Source of the DNA: Amycolatopsis umgeniensis
Lineage (GTDB): Bacteria > Actinomycetota > Actinomycetes > Mycobacteriales > Pseudonocardiaceae
DNA: 64,000 nucleotides
Reading direction: 5' to 3'
NCBI RefSeq assembly: GCF_014205155.1
Contig: NZ_JACHMX010000001.1
Location: forward strand, 5,208,001 to 5,272,000
Shown here: positions 25,531 through 34,780 of the stretch, piece after piece
Layout: every line of letters begins with the position of its first letter
Position numbering within the stretch: the first letter of the stretch is position 1
The notes under the pieces: model-generated
Told to the model about the DNA's origin: nothing
The model's input: the letters and a program-made list of their open reading frames with translations, nothing else
Database searches by the model: none
Program-made: the position numbers and the translations under genes

Positions 25531-26576
25531 TGCCACGCATCATCATGGGCATCGAGAGTTCGTGCGACGAGACCGGTGTCGGCCTCGTCCGCCTGCACGA
25601 TGACGGCACCGTCGAGCTCCTCGCCGACGAGGTCGCCTCGAGCGTCGAGCAGCACGCCCGCTTCGGCGGCGTCGTCCCCGAGGTCGCCAGCCGCGCGCAC
25701 CTGGAGGCGATGGTCCCGACGGTCGAGCGCGCCTTCGCCACGGCCGGGCTGAAACTGTCCGATGTGGACGCCATCGCGGTCACCGCCGGACCCGGCCTCG
25801 CCGGCGCGCTCCTGGTCGGCGTCGCCGCGGCCAAGGCCTACGCCGCCGCGCTCGACATCCCGCTCTACGGTGTCAACCACCTCGCCGGGCACATCGCCGT
25901 CGACACGCTCCAGCACGGACCGCTCCCCGAACGTTGTCTCGCCTTGCTCGTCTCCGGCGGACACACGCAATTGCTGCTGGTGGACGACATCGCGTCCGAG
26001 ATCACCGAGCTAGGGTCCACTGTGGACGACGCGGCGGGTGAGGCCTACGACAAGGTCGCCCGCGTCCTCGGCCTGCCGTATCCCGGCGGCCCGCCCATCG
26101 ACAAGGCGGCCAAGAACGGTGACGGCGAGGCCATCGCGTTCCCGCGGGGAATGACCGGACCGCGCGACGCCAAATTCGACTTTTCCTTCTCCGGCTTGAA
26201 AACCGCCGTCGCGCGCTGGATCGAAAGCGCCGAGCGCCGCGGCGAGGAAATCCCCGTCGACGACGTCGCCGCGTCGTTCCAGGAGGCCGTCGCCGACGTT
26301 CTCACCAAGAAGGCGATCCGGGCGGCCAAGGAACACGGAGTGGACACGCTGGTGATCTCCGGCGGCGTGGCGGCGAATTCACGGCTGTCCGAACTCGCCG
26401 CCGAGCGCTGCGCGGAGGCCGGGATCACCCTGCGGGTCCCGCGGCCGCGGCTGTGCACCGACAACGGCGCGATGATCGCCGCGCTCGGCGCGCACGTGGT
26501 CGCCGCCGGACGCCCGCAGGCGGCGCTCGACTTTTCCGCGAACCCCGCGCTGCCGGTCCAGATCGTCTCGATCTAA
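25530..26576 (+). CDS. tsaD: tRNA N6-adenosine threonylcarbamoyltransferase TsaD
   Basis: Catalytic subunit of the t6A complex. 348 residues. The N-terminal [14 protein letters not shown], the metal-binding His pair in [44 protein letters not shown] and [10 protein letters not shown] are all present. ATG overlaps the rimI stop (TGATG). The gene converges on, and overlaps by 4 nt, the UDP-GlcNAc epimerase gene on the other strand, leaving no room for a terminator. Confidence 0.96.
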   Translation: MPRIIMGIESSCDETGVGLVRLHDDGTVELLADEVASSVEQHARFGGVVPEVASRAHLEAMVPTVERAFATAGLKLSDVDAIAVTAGPGLAGALLVGVAAAKAYAAALDIPLYGVNHLAGHIAVDTLQHGPLPERCLALLVSGGHTQLLLVDDIASEITELGSTVDDAAGEAYDKVARVLGLPYPGGPPIDKAAKNGDGEAIAFPRGMTGPRDAKFDFSFSGLKTAVARWIESAERRGEEIPVDDVAASFQEAVADVLTKKAIRAAKEHGVDTLVISGGVAANSRLSELAAERCAEAGITLRVPRPRLCTDNGAMIAALGAHVVAAGRPQAALDFSANPALPVQIVSI

Positions 26577-27745
26577 CGCAGTTCGGCGGCGGTGCGCGGC
26601 GCCGGGGCGAGGTCTAGCAGCTCTTCCAGCGCGGCCACCGTCAAGGCGGCGGCATTGCCGTCGCCGTAAGGGTTTCCGGTATGCGTCGGATGCAGGTCGC
26701 CGCGCAGGATCTTCGCGGCGGTGTCGGCGATGAGGGCGGTGTCCGTCCCGACCAGCCAGGCACAGCCCGCCTCGACGGCTTCGCGCCGTTCGGTGACGTC
26801 GCGAAGCACGAGCACGGGCGTGCCGAAGGTCGGGGCTTCCTCTTGGATGCCACCGGAATCGGTCAGGACGAGGTCGGCAAGCCGCAGCGCGCGCACGAGA
26901 TCGGGATACTCGAGCGGCTCGGTGATCGTCACCCGAGGCGTCCCGCCGAGTGCTGTCACGACCTGCTCCCGCACGGCGGGATTGGGGTGCACCGGGAACA
27001 GTACCTGGACGTCGGCGTGCTCGGCGACGATCAGTTCGATGGCCGCGAGCGTGCGGCCCAGCGGCTCGCCCCACGACTCGCGCCGGTGCGACGTCACGAG
27101 GACGAGACGTTCGTTCGCCTCGGCGATCTCCATCTCCAGCAACGCGAGCGCGGTGTCCCTCGCCGGGAGATCACGTTCGGCGATCGTGAGCACGGCGTCG
27201 ACGACGGTGTTGCCGGTGACGGCGATCCGTTGGCGTGGCACACCTTCCGTGCGCAGCGCGGCCGCGGCGCCCGGCGTCGGCGCGAGATGCAGGGCGGCGA
27301 CGCGCGAGATCATCTGCCGCGTGCCCTCTTCGGGGAACGGCGCGGCGAGGTCGTGCGTGCGCAGTCCCGCTTCGAGATGCACGACCGGGATTCCCAGCCA
27401 GAACGCGGCGAGCGCGCCCGCCAGCCCTGTCGTCGTGTCACCCTGGACGACGATCGCCGCGGGGGCGACGCGTCGCAGCAACTCGTCGAGCGCGGGAAGC
27501 AGCCCGGAAACCAGTTCCGCCTGCGTGCCCGTGGTTCGCGGCGGGGTGTCGAGCCAGGCGTCGACGGGCAGGCCGAACGGGATCAGCGCCTGCTCGACCA
27601 TGCCCTGATGCTGTCCACTGTGGACGACGAAGGGCCGTAGGCGCGGGTGCTCCGCCAGTGCCAGTGCCAGCGGCGCGAGCTTGACCGCCTCCGGCCGGGT
27701 CCCGGCCAGCAACATCACATCCACGCGTTCGCGCTCCTCATCCAC
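26573..27745 (-). CDS. wecB: UDP-N-acetylglucosamine 2-epimerase (non-hydrolysing)
   Basis: Interconverts UDP-GlcNAc and UDP-ManNAc for cell-surface glycopolymers. 390 residues; [65 protein letters not shown] and [14 protein letters not shown] are signature motifs. GTG start. It lies beside an exosortase-type surface locus and a membrane glycosyltransferase, so a role in a surface glycan is plausible. Its 3' end overlaps tsaD. Confidence 0.93.
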   Translation of the reverse strand: MDEERERVDVMLLAGTRPEAVKLAPLALALAEHPRLRPFVVHSGQHQGMVEQALIPFGLPVDAWLDTPPRTTGTQAELVSGLLPALDELLRRVAPAAIVVQGDTTTGLAGALAAFWLGIPVVHLEAGLRTHDLAAPFPEEGTRQMISRVAALHLAPTPGAAAALRTEGVPRQRIAVTGNTVVDAVLTIAERDLPARDTALALLEMEIAEANERLVLVTSHRRESWGEPLGRTLAAIELIVAEHADVQVLFPVHPNPAVREQVVTALGGTPRVTITEPLEYPDLVRALRLADLVLTDSGGIQEEAPTFGTPVLVLRDVTERREAVEAGCAWLVGTDTALIADTAAKILRGDLHPTHTGNPYGDGNAAALTVAALEELLDLAPAPRTAAELR

Positions 27746-27777
27746 GATTTCGAGTGTCCCGGAAAACTCCGGTGATG

Positions 27778-27810
27778 GCCGCCGGCGTGCGAGGGGCCCA
27801 CGCCGGCGGC
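27778..27810. terminator. Hairpin downstream of the mini sorting-signal gene
   Basis: Perfect 12-bp arms GCCGCCGGCGTG / CACGCCGGCGGC with a 9-nt loop, 24 bp past the stop of the 59-codon gene. No T-run. Confidence 0.5.
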
Positions 27811-27833
27811 CGGTTCTGCCGAACGGGGAGCGA

Positions 27834-28013
27834 TCAGCTCCCCACCTTGCCGAGCCGTTTCGTGCGGCGGTAGCCGGCGATGACCGCGATGGTTCCGAGA
27901 ACCACCAGGATCACGCCGACGGCCAGCCACCAGCCGACGTCCGCTCCGGTGGCGGCGAGGGCACCCACCCCGCCACCGGCGACGCCGACTCCGGCGCCAG
28001 GCACTTTGTACAT
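27834..28013 (-). CDS. 59-residue membrane protein made mostly of a sorting-signal-like segment
   Basis: A small gene with ATG and a GAGG site 6-7 nt upstream, 21 bp after the secreted-protein gene on the same strand. The product has a Gly-rich N-terminus (no signal peptide), the motif LAATG at residues 19-23, a hydrophobic helix GWWLAVGVILVVLGTIAVIA and a basic tail YRRTKR. That is the tripartite layout of LPXTG/PEP-CTERM sorting signals, but with almost nothing in front of it. Its neighbours (secreted anchor-type protein, exosortase-family protease) support a surface-anchoring link. Function unknown. Confidence 0.6.
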   Translation of the reverse strand: MYKVPGAGVGVAGGGVGALAATGADVGWWLAVGVILVVLGTIAVIAGYRRTKRLGKVGS

Positions 28014-28034
28014 CTGGACCTCACTTCACCCAGG

Positions 28035-28811
28035 TCAGGCGGTGGTCGCCGGGCGCCGGTTGCGGACGACGCGGATACCGACCGGAACGGCGACGGCGCC
28101 GAGCAGTCCGAGACCGATCCACAGTCCCGCGCCGGAAGCGAGCGGCACAGGCAGGCCGGCCGGACCGCAGGTGGCCGACGAAACGATCACGTCGCCGGAG
28201 CCGAGCGGGTTGAGCGCCTGGCCCAGCAGTTTCACGTGGATGGCGTTGACGGTCAGGCTGCCGTCGCCGTTCTTGATCTGCTCGTTGAGGATGATCGTCG
28301 CGACGTTGATGTTGCCGAGACCGACCTTGACCTGGGTGTTCGGTGCGGGCGTCGTGTCGACGGCGCCCGCGCTGCCGAGGTTCGCCCCGACCAGGTTCGT
28401 CGCGCCCTGCACACCCTTCTGGGTCGCGGTGCAGGTGGCTTCGACGACCTTGACGCCGACGTCGCCGAGCGCGCCCTTGAGCAGCGGCAGGCCGACGTCG
28501 GCGGTGCTGGCCTTGGCCGTCACGGCACCGGAGTTGTCGTCCCGCTTGGCCTCGGTGTTGATCGCGCCGGCGGTGAGCACACCGGTGAGGTTCGCCTTCG
28601 CGAGGCTGTTGGTGGTCGGGCCCGCGGTCTTCGCTTCTGCGAGCGGCCCGGCCTTCACCGCGTCGAGGCCGAGGAGCTTCACGTCGACCTTGACGCCATA
28701 CGCGGAGCCGTCACCGGGGGCCGCCGAGGCGGGCGCCGCACCGGCGAGAGCCACGCTCGCCACCACAGCGGCGAGCAGTCCGCCTCGTCGCAAGAGGTGC
28801 GTTTTCTTCAA
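28035..28811 (-). CDS. Secreted surface protein with C-terminal membrane anchor (choice-of-anchor type)
   Basis: 258 residues. Sec signal peptide (KKTHLLRRGG then a hydrophobic stretch ending AGAAPASAA). The mature part has repeated beta-like segments (KVDVKLLGLD, INTEAKRDDNSGAVTAKAS, KVGLGNINVATIILN) and one Cys pair (EATCTATQ, SSATCGPAG). The end is PLASGAG, a hydrophobic helix and RVVRNRR, again a sorting-signal layout. It resembles the choice-of-anchor proteins of actinobacteria; subfamily not certain. Divergent from the exosortase gene 380 bp away, which may process it. Confidence 0.65.
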   Translation of the reverse strand: MKKTHLLRRGGLLAAVVASVALAGAAPASAAPGDGSAYGVKVDVKLLGLDAVKAGPLAEAKTAGPTTNSLAKANLTGVLTAGAINTEAKRDDNSGAVTAKASTADVGLPLLKGALGDVGVKVVEATCTATQKGVQGATNLVGANLGSAGAVDTTPAPNTQVKVGLGNINVATIILNEQIKNGDGSLTVNAIHVKLLGQALNPLGSGDVIVSSATCGPAGLPVPLASGAGLWIGLGLLGAVAVPVGIRVVRNRRPATTA

Positions 28812-29193
28812 CTGGTCCTCCGAATTGATTCATGGGGATTGTTTCCCTGTGCGGAGCTTCGGTCGGCGCATGGGCACGACCGTTGCGGACGAATCGCCGA
28901 CGGCCTGATTCGGCTCGCGGATCGTCTATCGCCGAGTGTTTCTCAAATTGCACAAAAAACTGCGAGAATCACCGGATCAGGTGGTGTTGCGAGCGTTTTC
29001 CGCAGGTCATCGACAGTGTCACTCTTTCGGCCTAGTAAGTTTCTCCACGATCGTGCCGAAAGGGCTCATGATCACGTTTGGAATGCGAACCCCGGTCGAA
29101 AGGGCCGGTTCCCGCTGACTTACTCTCGTCGGCGAGGTCCCTGTCCGCTTCGCCGAATCCCGTCGTTGCTGCGCCTTTCCTGAGAGGGTCATC
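28812..29193. other. Divergent intergenic region, no gene seen
   Basis: 382 bp between the secreted-protein and exosortase starts. It includes A+T-richer stretches (TCTCAAATTGCACAAAAAAC near 28940) and should hold both promoters. No repeat copy and no reliable boxes are recognised. Confidence 0.5.
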
Positions 29194-29736
29194 GTGGCCG
29201 TTGCGAGCGCTCCTTTGCCGAGTTCCAGCCGGTTTCCGCTGCGTATGGCGGTGCTGGCGGTGATCGCCGTCGCGGTCGGCCTGGTGCTGGCCGAGCGCCT
29301 GTATCGGGTGTTCGAAGTGCAGCTCGCGGGCCTGATACTGAGGGTTATCACCACATCGGGTGTCTTCGTCGCCGGTGAACGCGAGACTGTCTACTTTGGG
29401 TTGTCGGGCGATACTCCACTCGGGTTGAGAATGACGCCGGAATGCTCGTCGGCATTCATGTTGCTGCCGCTGTTGCTGGTGACCGCCGTCATGTTGTATT
29501 TCCGCCCGAGAAATGCAAAGAGACTCTTCACGTCGCTGGCCATTTCGGCGGCCGTGGTCATTCTTGTCAATCAGATGAGGGTTTTGGCGATCGTCGGACT
29601 CGTGAACTGGCTCGGCGTGGACGAAGGTTATTACTGGGGTCACACTTTGCTCGGCTCGATGGTGAGCGTCATCGGCGGCGCTGTCGCCCTCGTGTTGTTC
29701 GTCTGGCTGGGCACCCGTAAGCCCAAGGCCGTCTGA
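29194..29736 (+). CDS. Exosortase/archaeosortase-family membrane transpeptidase
   Basis: A 180-residue polytopic protein with the three conserved catalytic positions of the family: Cys84 in TPECSSAFML, Arg129 in NQMRVLAI and His150 in YYWGHTLLGS. These enzymes cut C-terminal sorting signals (PEP-CTERM-like) and are thought to transfer the protein to a membrane or cell-wall acceptor. GTG start with GAGAGG upstream. Codon use looks less G+C-biased than in neighbouring genes, hinting at transfer. The downstream glycosyltransferase overlaps by 1 nt. Likely substrates are the two anchor-bearing proteins at 27834-28811. Confidence 0.85.
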   Translation: MAVASAPLPSSSRFPLRMAVLAVIAVAVGLVLAERLYRVFEVQLAGLILRVITTSGVFVAGERETVYFGLSGDTPLGLRMTPECSSAFMLLPLLLVTAVMLYFRPRNAKRLFTSLAISAAVVILVNQMRVLAIVGLVNWLGVDEGYYWGHTLLGSMVSVIGGAVALVLFVWLGTRKPKAV

Positions 29737-31124
29737 TGGGCGGCGGCTCGGTCAAGATCCTGCTCGCGATCACCCAGGCTTTCGCGCTGACCATGAGCGT
29801 CGCGTTCATCGTGTACGTGGTCGTGATCGTGGTGCCGTACCTGCGGCGCAAACCCGCGCCCGTCGGTGACGCCGCCGACTTCACCTGGCACTTCTTCGTT
29901 CCTTGCCGGGACGAGCAGACCGTCATCCGCGAAACGGTGCGGTACCTGCGTTCGACGTTCCGGCACGCGCACGTCTGGGTCGTCGACGACGACTCCGAGG
30001 ACCGCACGGCCCGGGTGGTCAAGTCGATCTGGCGGCGCAACGGTGGCTACGACCCGTATCTGCATCTGGTGCCCCGCCGCCGTCCGGAGGCGAGGACGGG
30101 CAAGGGCGACGCGCTCAACGCCGCGTACCAGGCGCTCAACCGCTGGATGGGCCCGGACGCGAGCCGGGAAGACGTGGTCGTCGTGGTGGTCGACGCGGAC
30201 GGCCGACCGGCGGGGAACTGCCTCGAAGTGTGCGCCGCGGACCACCTGTTCGGCGACGAGACGATCGGCGCCGTGCAACTCGACGTCTGGATGGGCAACG
30301 CCGACAGCCGTCCGCCGGGGAAGAACTGGTTCTCGCGTGCCTTCGGGCTGAAACTGGCCCAGATGCAGGATCTGGAGTTCCGCACCGCCATCGCGGCGAT
30401 CCAGACCTCGCGCGGGTTCACCGGCACGATCTCCATGGGCGGCAACGGTCAGTTCACGCGACTGTCCGCCTTGGACTCGATCGCCGGGCCGGACGAACAG
30501 CCGTGGCGCGGTTCGCTGCTCGAGGATTTCGAACTCGGCGTGCACCTGCTGACCGCGGGCTGGCGGACCGGCTACACGCCGGATTCCCATGTGAAACAGG
30601 AAGGGCTGTACAGCCTGCGGCGATTCCTGGTGCAGCGCACGCGCTGGGGTCAGGGCACGATGCAGTGTTCGCGGTACCTGCGGCGGATCTGGGACTCGCC
30701 GCATGTGAGCACGCTGGGCGCGGCGGAGATGATGTACTACCTCGCGCAGCCGTGGATGCAGTTGCTCGGCTCGCTGCTGTACCCGATCCCGTTCATCCTG
30801 CTGCTCTTCACCACCGCGGGGGATCCGGCGCAGGTGTGGACCTGGTTCGCCGACGACGGCGCGTGGATCCTGTTCGCGATCTACGGCTCTTTCGGGCTGC
30901 TGCCGTTCATCGTGTGGGGCCCGATCTATCAGTTCAAATGCCTGAAGAGCCGCAATCTCCTTCGCGGGCTCGGGATGGGTTTCGCCTACGCGCTGTACAT
31001 CTACACGTTCTACATCACGTCGTGGCGGGCGCTGTTCCGCCTGGTGCGCGGCCGCAACGGCTGGTCGAAGACGCGGCGGAACACCGAGCAGGCCCCCGGG
31101 GTCAAGGTGGCCCTGGACTCCTGA
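29736..31124 (+). CDS. Membrane glycosyltransferase, family 2
   Basis: A 462-residue processive-type glycosyltransferase: N-terminal membrane helix, then the catalytic domain with DDDSEDRT, VVVVDADG (DxD-like), GGNGQFTR, LLEDFELG and QRTRWGQG (the Q/RxxRW motif), followed by several C-terminal helices. The set matches cellulose-synthase-like GT2 enzymes. ATG overlaps the exosortase stop (TGATG), so the enzyme probably acts in the same surface pathway, perhaps making the glycan acceptor. Sugar donor unknown. Confidence 0.85.
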   Translation: MGGGSVKILLAITQAFALTMSVAFIVYVVVIVVPYLRRKPAPVGDAADFTWHFFVPCRDEQTVIRETVRYLRSTFRHAHVWVVDDDSEDRTARVVKSIWRRNGGYDPYLHLVPRRRPEARTGKGDALNAAYQALNRWMGPDASREDVVVVVVDADGRPAGNCLEVCAADHLFGDETIGAVQLDVWMGNADSRPPGKNWFSRAFGLKLAQMQDLEFRTAIAAIQTSRGFTGTISMGGNGQFTRLSALDSIAGPDEQPWRGSLLEDFELGVHLLTAGWRTGYTPDSHVKQEGLYSLRRFLVQRTRWGQGTMQCSRYLRRIWDSPHVSTLGAAEMMYYLAQPWMQLLGSLLYPIPFILLLFTTAGDPAQVWTWFADDGAWILFAIYGSFGLLPFIVWGPIYQFKCLKSRNLLRGLGMGFAYALYIYTFYITSWRALFRLVRGRNGWSKTRRNTEQAPGVKVALDS

Positions 31125-31160
31125 CCCAGGTCGCGTTTAGCCCGCTAAACGCGACCTGGG
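31125..31160 (-). repeat. Dispersed palindrome with 17-bp perfect arms
   Basis: Reverse copy whose flanks extend the hairpin: CCCAGGTCGCGTTTAGC, loop CC, then the exact complement. It starts 1 bp after the glycosyltransferase stop and sits between convergent genes, where it may act as a bidirectional terminator. No T-run. Confidence 0.92.
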
Positions 31161-31167
31161 GGCGAGG

Positions 31168-33063
31168 TCAGAAGGCGGGCAGGATCCGGACGTCGTCCGC
31201 CTTCACGAAGGCGATGCGGTGTCCGAACTGGATCTGCACGTACCGCGTCTTGCCCTTGACGACCACGTGGTTCGCCGGGTCGAACGTCGTCGCCGAGTAG
31301 TACTCGGAGCCGAGGACGTTGCCGAGCGAGTACCGCTGCCCGGCCGAGAGCGTGTACGGCAGCGGGATGACCTGCTGAACCGGCACGTTCGCCGGGTACG
31401 CCTCGGCCTCGGGATACGCGCGCCCGAACACCGGCACGGTCTCCAAGCCGGGCTTCGGCGTGACGACCAGGCCGAACGCCGGACTCGTCGTCCGCGTGTC
31501 GCGGAACCAGCCCTTCTGGCCGAGGTACCAGATCGCCGTCCAGCCGCCACGTCGCTCGGCGACCACGTAGCGCTGGCCGGTCTCCGCCCGGCTGCCGATG
31601 TCGGAAACGGCCATCGTGCTCGCCGAACCGTCCGGGCGCAGGCCGATGTCCTTGAGCAGCGGCGCCGCGTCGTCCGGCTCACTGCGCAGGACGACCGAAC
31701 CGGAACCCCTTGCCGGGCAAGGCTTTCCGGCGGTCTCACAGCCGGTGAACGCGGGCTGGTTCGTGGCGAAGTCCGGCGTGATGGTCACCAGCGGCGAACC
31801 GGGACGGCCGAAACCGGCCAGCGGCGCGCCCATCAGGTCGAAGTAGTGCGACCAGTCCCAGTACGGGCCCGGATCCCAGTGCATCCCCTTGATGGTCGAG
31901 GGGATCGTGCCCGGGACGTTGTCGTGGCCGAGGATGTGCGCGCGGTCGAGGGGGATGTCGTACTTCCGCGCGAGGTAGCCGACGAGCTTCGCGGAGGTGC
32001 GGTACATCGCCTCCGTGTACCAAGTGCCCTTCGCGGCGAAGCCCTCGTGCTCGATTCCGACGGACTTCGCGTTGACGTACCAGTTGCCCGCGTGCCAGGC
32101 GACGTCCTTGGTCGGCACGTGCTGTGCGATCTGGCCGTCGGCGGAACGGATCGTGTAGTGCCAGCTCACGTACGTCGGGTCGGTGACGAGGTCCATCGCC
32201 GTGTCCCAGTAACCCTCGGTGTCGTGGATGATGATGTATTCGACCTTCTGGCTCTTCGGTCGATCCGCTTTGTCGTGGTTGCCGTAGTCGTTGTTCGGCA
32301 ACTCCTGGTACGGAGCCGGCACCGAAAGACACGAGAGCTTCTTCGGGCACTCCGCCTTCGAAGCGTCGGTCTGTGCGCGCGCCGAGCTCGTCGGCTTCGC
32401 GGCGAGCGTGACGCTCTGCCCGTCGTCGGTCTTGCGGCTGACGCCCTTGGAGATGGTGTCGAAGACTTCGTCGGCGAAGGACTGCGCTCCCGCTTTGTCC
32501 TTCGCGCCGCTGTAGCGGGCGACGGCGTCGTACCAGTCACCGGCTTCGCGTTGGTACTTCGCGAGGAGAGCGGCGCCGCCGCGGATGTTCTGCGTCGTGT
32601 TCGTGCGCAGCGTCGCGACGTCCTGGCCGATCAGCGCGGACGCCTCGTCGATGGTCTGGAGACCGGGTGGGGGAGGTTTCGGCGCGGGTGTCGCCGGGAG
32701 TTTCGCCCGGCGGGCGTCGTCGCCGCGCGGGTCCTCCTCGCCGTCGTCGTGATGCGTGCCGGTGCCCGCTTCGCGCAGGTCGGTCAGGTGCATCGGGCCG
32801 TAGCCGGCGGACGTGCTCGGGGTGCCGGCGTTGAAATCCCAGCGAGATTCCAGGAAGGAGACGCCGAGCAGGACGTGCTCGGGGACGCCGAACTCCTGCG
32901 CGGCGGCCGCGAAGTCCCGCTGACGCTGTTGATCCGCCGGGGCGGCTTCGGCGGGGACGGCGGCCAGGAGGCCGGCGGCGAGGGTGAGGACCGCGAGTCC
33001 GGCGGTCCGTTTGGACCGGCGCCGGAGCGGTTCGAGGGCAACGGGACGGAAGGGACGCGGCAT
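31168..33063 (-). CDS. Secreted N-acetylmuramoyl-L-alanine amidase
   Basis: A 631-residue exported cell-wall hydrolase. Signal peptide (SKRTAGLAVLTLAAGLLAAVPAEAAPA split here by position 1-45), a lytic-transglycosylase-like N-terminal region (VLLGVSFLESRWDF), then an amidase_2 domain with Zn-ligand motifs IIHDTEGYWD, VAWHAGNWYVN, SVGIEHEG, ILGHDNVPG and HWDPGPYWDW. The C-terminal ~200 residues look like SH3-type wall-binding repeats. The enzyme cleaves the amide between MurNAc and L-Ala. ATG 33063 has GGGGGT upstream and gives a proper signal peptide. Confidence 0.9.
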   Translation of the reverse strand: MPRPFRPVALEPLRRRSKRTAGLAVLTLAAGLLAAVPAEAAPADQQRQRDFAAAAQEFGVPEHVLLGVSFLESRWDFNAGTPSTSAGYGPMHLTDLREAGTGTHHDDGEEDPRGDDARRAKLPATPAPKPPPPGLQTIDEASALIGQDVATLRTNTTQNIRGGAALLAKYQREAGDWYDAVARYSGAKDKAGAQSFADEVFDTISKGVSRKTDDGQSVTLAAKPTSSARAQTDASKAECPKKLSCLSVPAPYQELPNNDYGNHDKADRPKSQKVEYIIIHDTEGYWDTAMDLVTDPTYVSWHYTIRSADGQIAQHVPTKDVAWHAGNWYVNAKSVGIEHEGFAAKGTWYTEAMYRTSAKLVGYLARKYDIPLDRAHILGHDNVPGTIPSTIKGMHWDPGPYWDWSHYFDLMGAPLAGFGRPGSPLVTITPDFATNQPAFTGCETAGKPCPARGSGSVVLRSEPDDAAPLLKDIGLRPDGSASTMAVSDIGSRAETGQRYVVAERRGGWTAIWYLGQKGWFRDTRTTSPAFGLVVTPKPGLETVPVFGRAYPEAEAYPANVPVQQVIPLPYTLSAGQRYSLGNVLGSEYYSATTFDPANHVVVKGKTRYVQIQFGHRIAFVKADDVRILPAF

Positions 33064-33161
33064 GGGCGTGTACCCCCAGTGTCTAGGTCTGCTGTACAGG
33101 ACCGACCCCAATGGTCGGAACCTAACCAGAAACCCGCCCCTTCCGTAAGGTCCCTCCGACT

Positions 33162-33186
33162 CGCCTTTAGCGGGCTAAACGCGATC
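33162..33186 (+). repeat. Dispersed palindrome before the HAD hydrolase gene
   Basis: Forward copy (CGCC-TTTAGCGGGCTAAA-CGCGATC) between the divergent amidase and HAD genes, 18 bp before the latter's ATG. Confidence 0.9.
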
Positions 33187-33204
33187 CGGTGGCAAGGTGG
33201 GGGC

Positions 33205-33867
33205 ATGACCGGGGTGAAGGAGCTTCTGCAGGAGAAGGACCACATCTTCCTCGACTTCGACGGCCCGGTGTGCGACGTGTTCGCCGAGCTGCCGTCGCTG
33301 AAGGTGGCCGATCGGCTCAAACGCCTCGTCGGGCCCGATCTGCCTGCCGAGGTGGCCGCCTCCGCCGATCCGTTCGACGTGCTCGAGTACGCGGTGTCGT
33401 GCGGTCCGAACGCCGCACACGTCGTCGAGAGGCAGCTCAGCCGCCTGGAGGGCGAGGCCGTCTCGATGATCTCGCCCGCGTCTGGCGCGCAAGAGACGAT
33501 TCGGGAGTGGGCCGCGCAGGGATTCACGGTGACGATCGTCAGCAACAACTCCGTCGACGCGATCCGGTCCTTTCTCACCCTGCACGACCTCGCCGAGCAG
33601 GTCCGCCGGATCAGCGCGAGGAGCTCGAGCGATCCGGAACAGCTGAAGCCGAACCCGACGCTGATCGAGGCCGCGATGCGCGCTCTCGGTGCTTCGCCCG
33701 GGCAGTGCGTGATGATCGGCGACTCCGCTGCGGACGTCCTCGCCGCTCGCGCCGCCGGGGTCGCCTCAGTCGCTCTGGCGGTCACGCCCGCGAAGCGCAG
33801 GAGCCTCGCCTCCGTCAACCCAGATGCCCTGGTGGGCGCCCTGGCGGACCTGCGTTTAGCGGGCTAA
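33205..33867 (+). CDS. HAD-superfamily hydrolase
   Basis: A 220-residue phosphatase-type protein. Motif I FLDFDGPVCD with the nucleophile Asp, motif II VSNNS, motif III Lys in EQLKPNPTLIE and motif IV IGDSAADVLAARAAG are complete; the cap is helical as in phosphoglycolate-phosphatase relatives. Substrate unknown. ATG 33205 follows a GGTGGGGG site. The last residues (LRLAG) and TAA stop are supplied by the downstream dispersed palindrome, as at tsaE. Confidence 0.87.
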   Translation: MTGVKELLQEKDHIFLDFDGPVCDVFAELPSLKVADRLKRLVGPDLPAEVAASADPFDVLEYAVSCGPNAAHVVERQLSRLEGEAVSMISPASGAQETIREWAAQGFTVTIVSNNSVDAIRSFLTLHDLAEQVRRISARSSSDPEQLKPNPTLIEAAMRALGASPGQCVMIGDSAADVLAARAAGVASVALAVTPAKRRSLASVNPDALVGALADLRLAG

Positions 33868-33931
33868 ACGCGATCCGGCGGCGGGGACGCGCGACCGCGG
33901 GCCGAGCGACTTTAGCGGGCTAAACGCGATC
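33851..33931. repeat. Pair of dispersed palindromes between convergent genes
   Basis: Two forward copies with centres near 33861.5 and 33917.5, 56 bp apart. The first contains the HAD stop (TAA); the second, read on the minus strand, contains the ubiA stop (TAG). Confidence 0.93.
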
Positions 33932-34780
33932 CGCCAGCAGGCCAAGGAAGAGCACCATCCCGACGGAGTTGTTGTTCATGAACGCCCGGAAGTAGCCGTC
34001 GCGCTCGCGACGCGCTGTCAGCCTGCCCTGGTGGACGAACAGCACGCCCGCGACCACGACGGCGAGGTGGAACTCCCAACCGAGCGAGCCCACCCGGCCG
34101 ACAGCCGCCATGAGCACCAGCGTCGCGCCCTGCAGAACGCCGATGGCCAGCCTGTCGTGACGGCCGAACAGGATCGCCGTCGACTTCACGCCGATCTTCA
34201 GGTCGTCGTCCCGGTCGACAGCGGCGTACTGCGTGTCGTACGCGACCACCCACAGGAGATTGGCGAGGAACAAAAGCCAGCAAACCGGCGGCAGGGATCC
34301 GCCGACGGCGGCGAAAGCCATCGGGATCGACCATCCGAACGCGGCGCCCAGCACCACCTGCGGCAGATGCGTGTGGCGCTTCGCGAAGGGGTACACGCAC
34401 GCCAGCGCCAGAGCCACCACCGAGAGCGAGACGGTCAGCGGATTGAGCGTCATGGCCACCAGGAAGGAGAGCAACACCAGGACGCCGAACAGGTAGCGCG
34501 CCTCTGTCCCCGTCGCCGCGCCGCTCGGCAGCGGACGGTTCGCGGTGCGCCTGACGTGACCGTCGAACCCGCGGTCCGCGTAGTCGTTCACCACACAGCC
34601 CGCCGCTCGCATCAGCCACACGCCGGCCACGAACGCGGCGACGATCCACGGTGTCGGCGGACCGGCGATCCACAGTGCCCACAACGTCGGCCACAGGAGC
34701 AGCAGCGCGCCGATCGGCTTGTCCGCCCGCATCAGGCGCAGGTACGTCGGCAGCTTGTTCCGTGCGAGGAGCAGCGACAT
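33920..34780 (-). CDS. ubiA: UbiA-type aromatic prenyltransferase resembling gammaproteobacterial UbiA
   Basis: A 286-residue integral membrane prenyltransferase that attaches a polyprenyl chain to an aromatic acid, 4-hydroxybenzoate in E. coli. Both Asp-rich sites are present ([18 protein letters not shown] and [16 protein letters not shown]). Long segments, such as [14 protein letters not shown] and [20 protein letters not shown], match the E. coli enzyme as I remember it far better than actinobacterial MenA. Actinobacteria use menaquinone, so the partner pathway is unclear. ATG with GGAGG. The C-terminal DRV and stop come from the palindrome. Transfer is inferred. Confidence 0.9.
   Translation of the reverse strand: MSLLLARNKLPTYLRLMRADKPIGALLLLWPTLWALWIAGPPTPWIVAAFVAGVWLMRAAGCVVNDYADRGFDGHVRRTANRPLPSGAATGTEARYLFGVLVLLSFLVAMTLNPLTVSLSVVALALACVYPFAKRHTHLPQVVLGAAFGWSIPMAFAAVGGSLPPVCWLLFLANLLWVVAYDTQYAAVDRDDDLKIGVKSTAILFGRHDRLAIGVLQGATLVLMAAVGRVGSLGWEFHLAVVVAGVLFVHQGRLTARRERDGYFRAFMNNNSVGMVLFLGLLADRV

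Noticed and set aside
31125..31160. All palindromes as intrinsic terminators
   Set aside because: No T-runs, presence in divergent promoters and within genes, and coexistence with real terminators.
31219..33204. N-terminal 660 codons of the 882-codon plus-strand frame ending in the HAD gene
   Set aside because: The part before 33205 is antisense to the amidase; the HAD domain has its own start and ribosome site.
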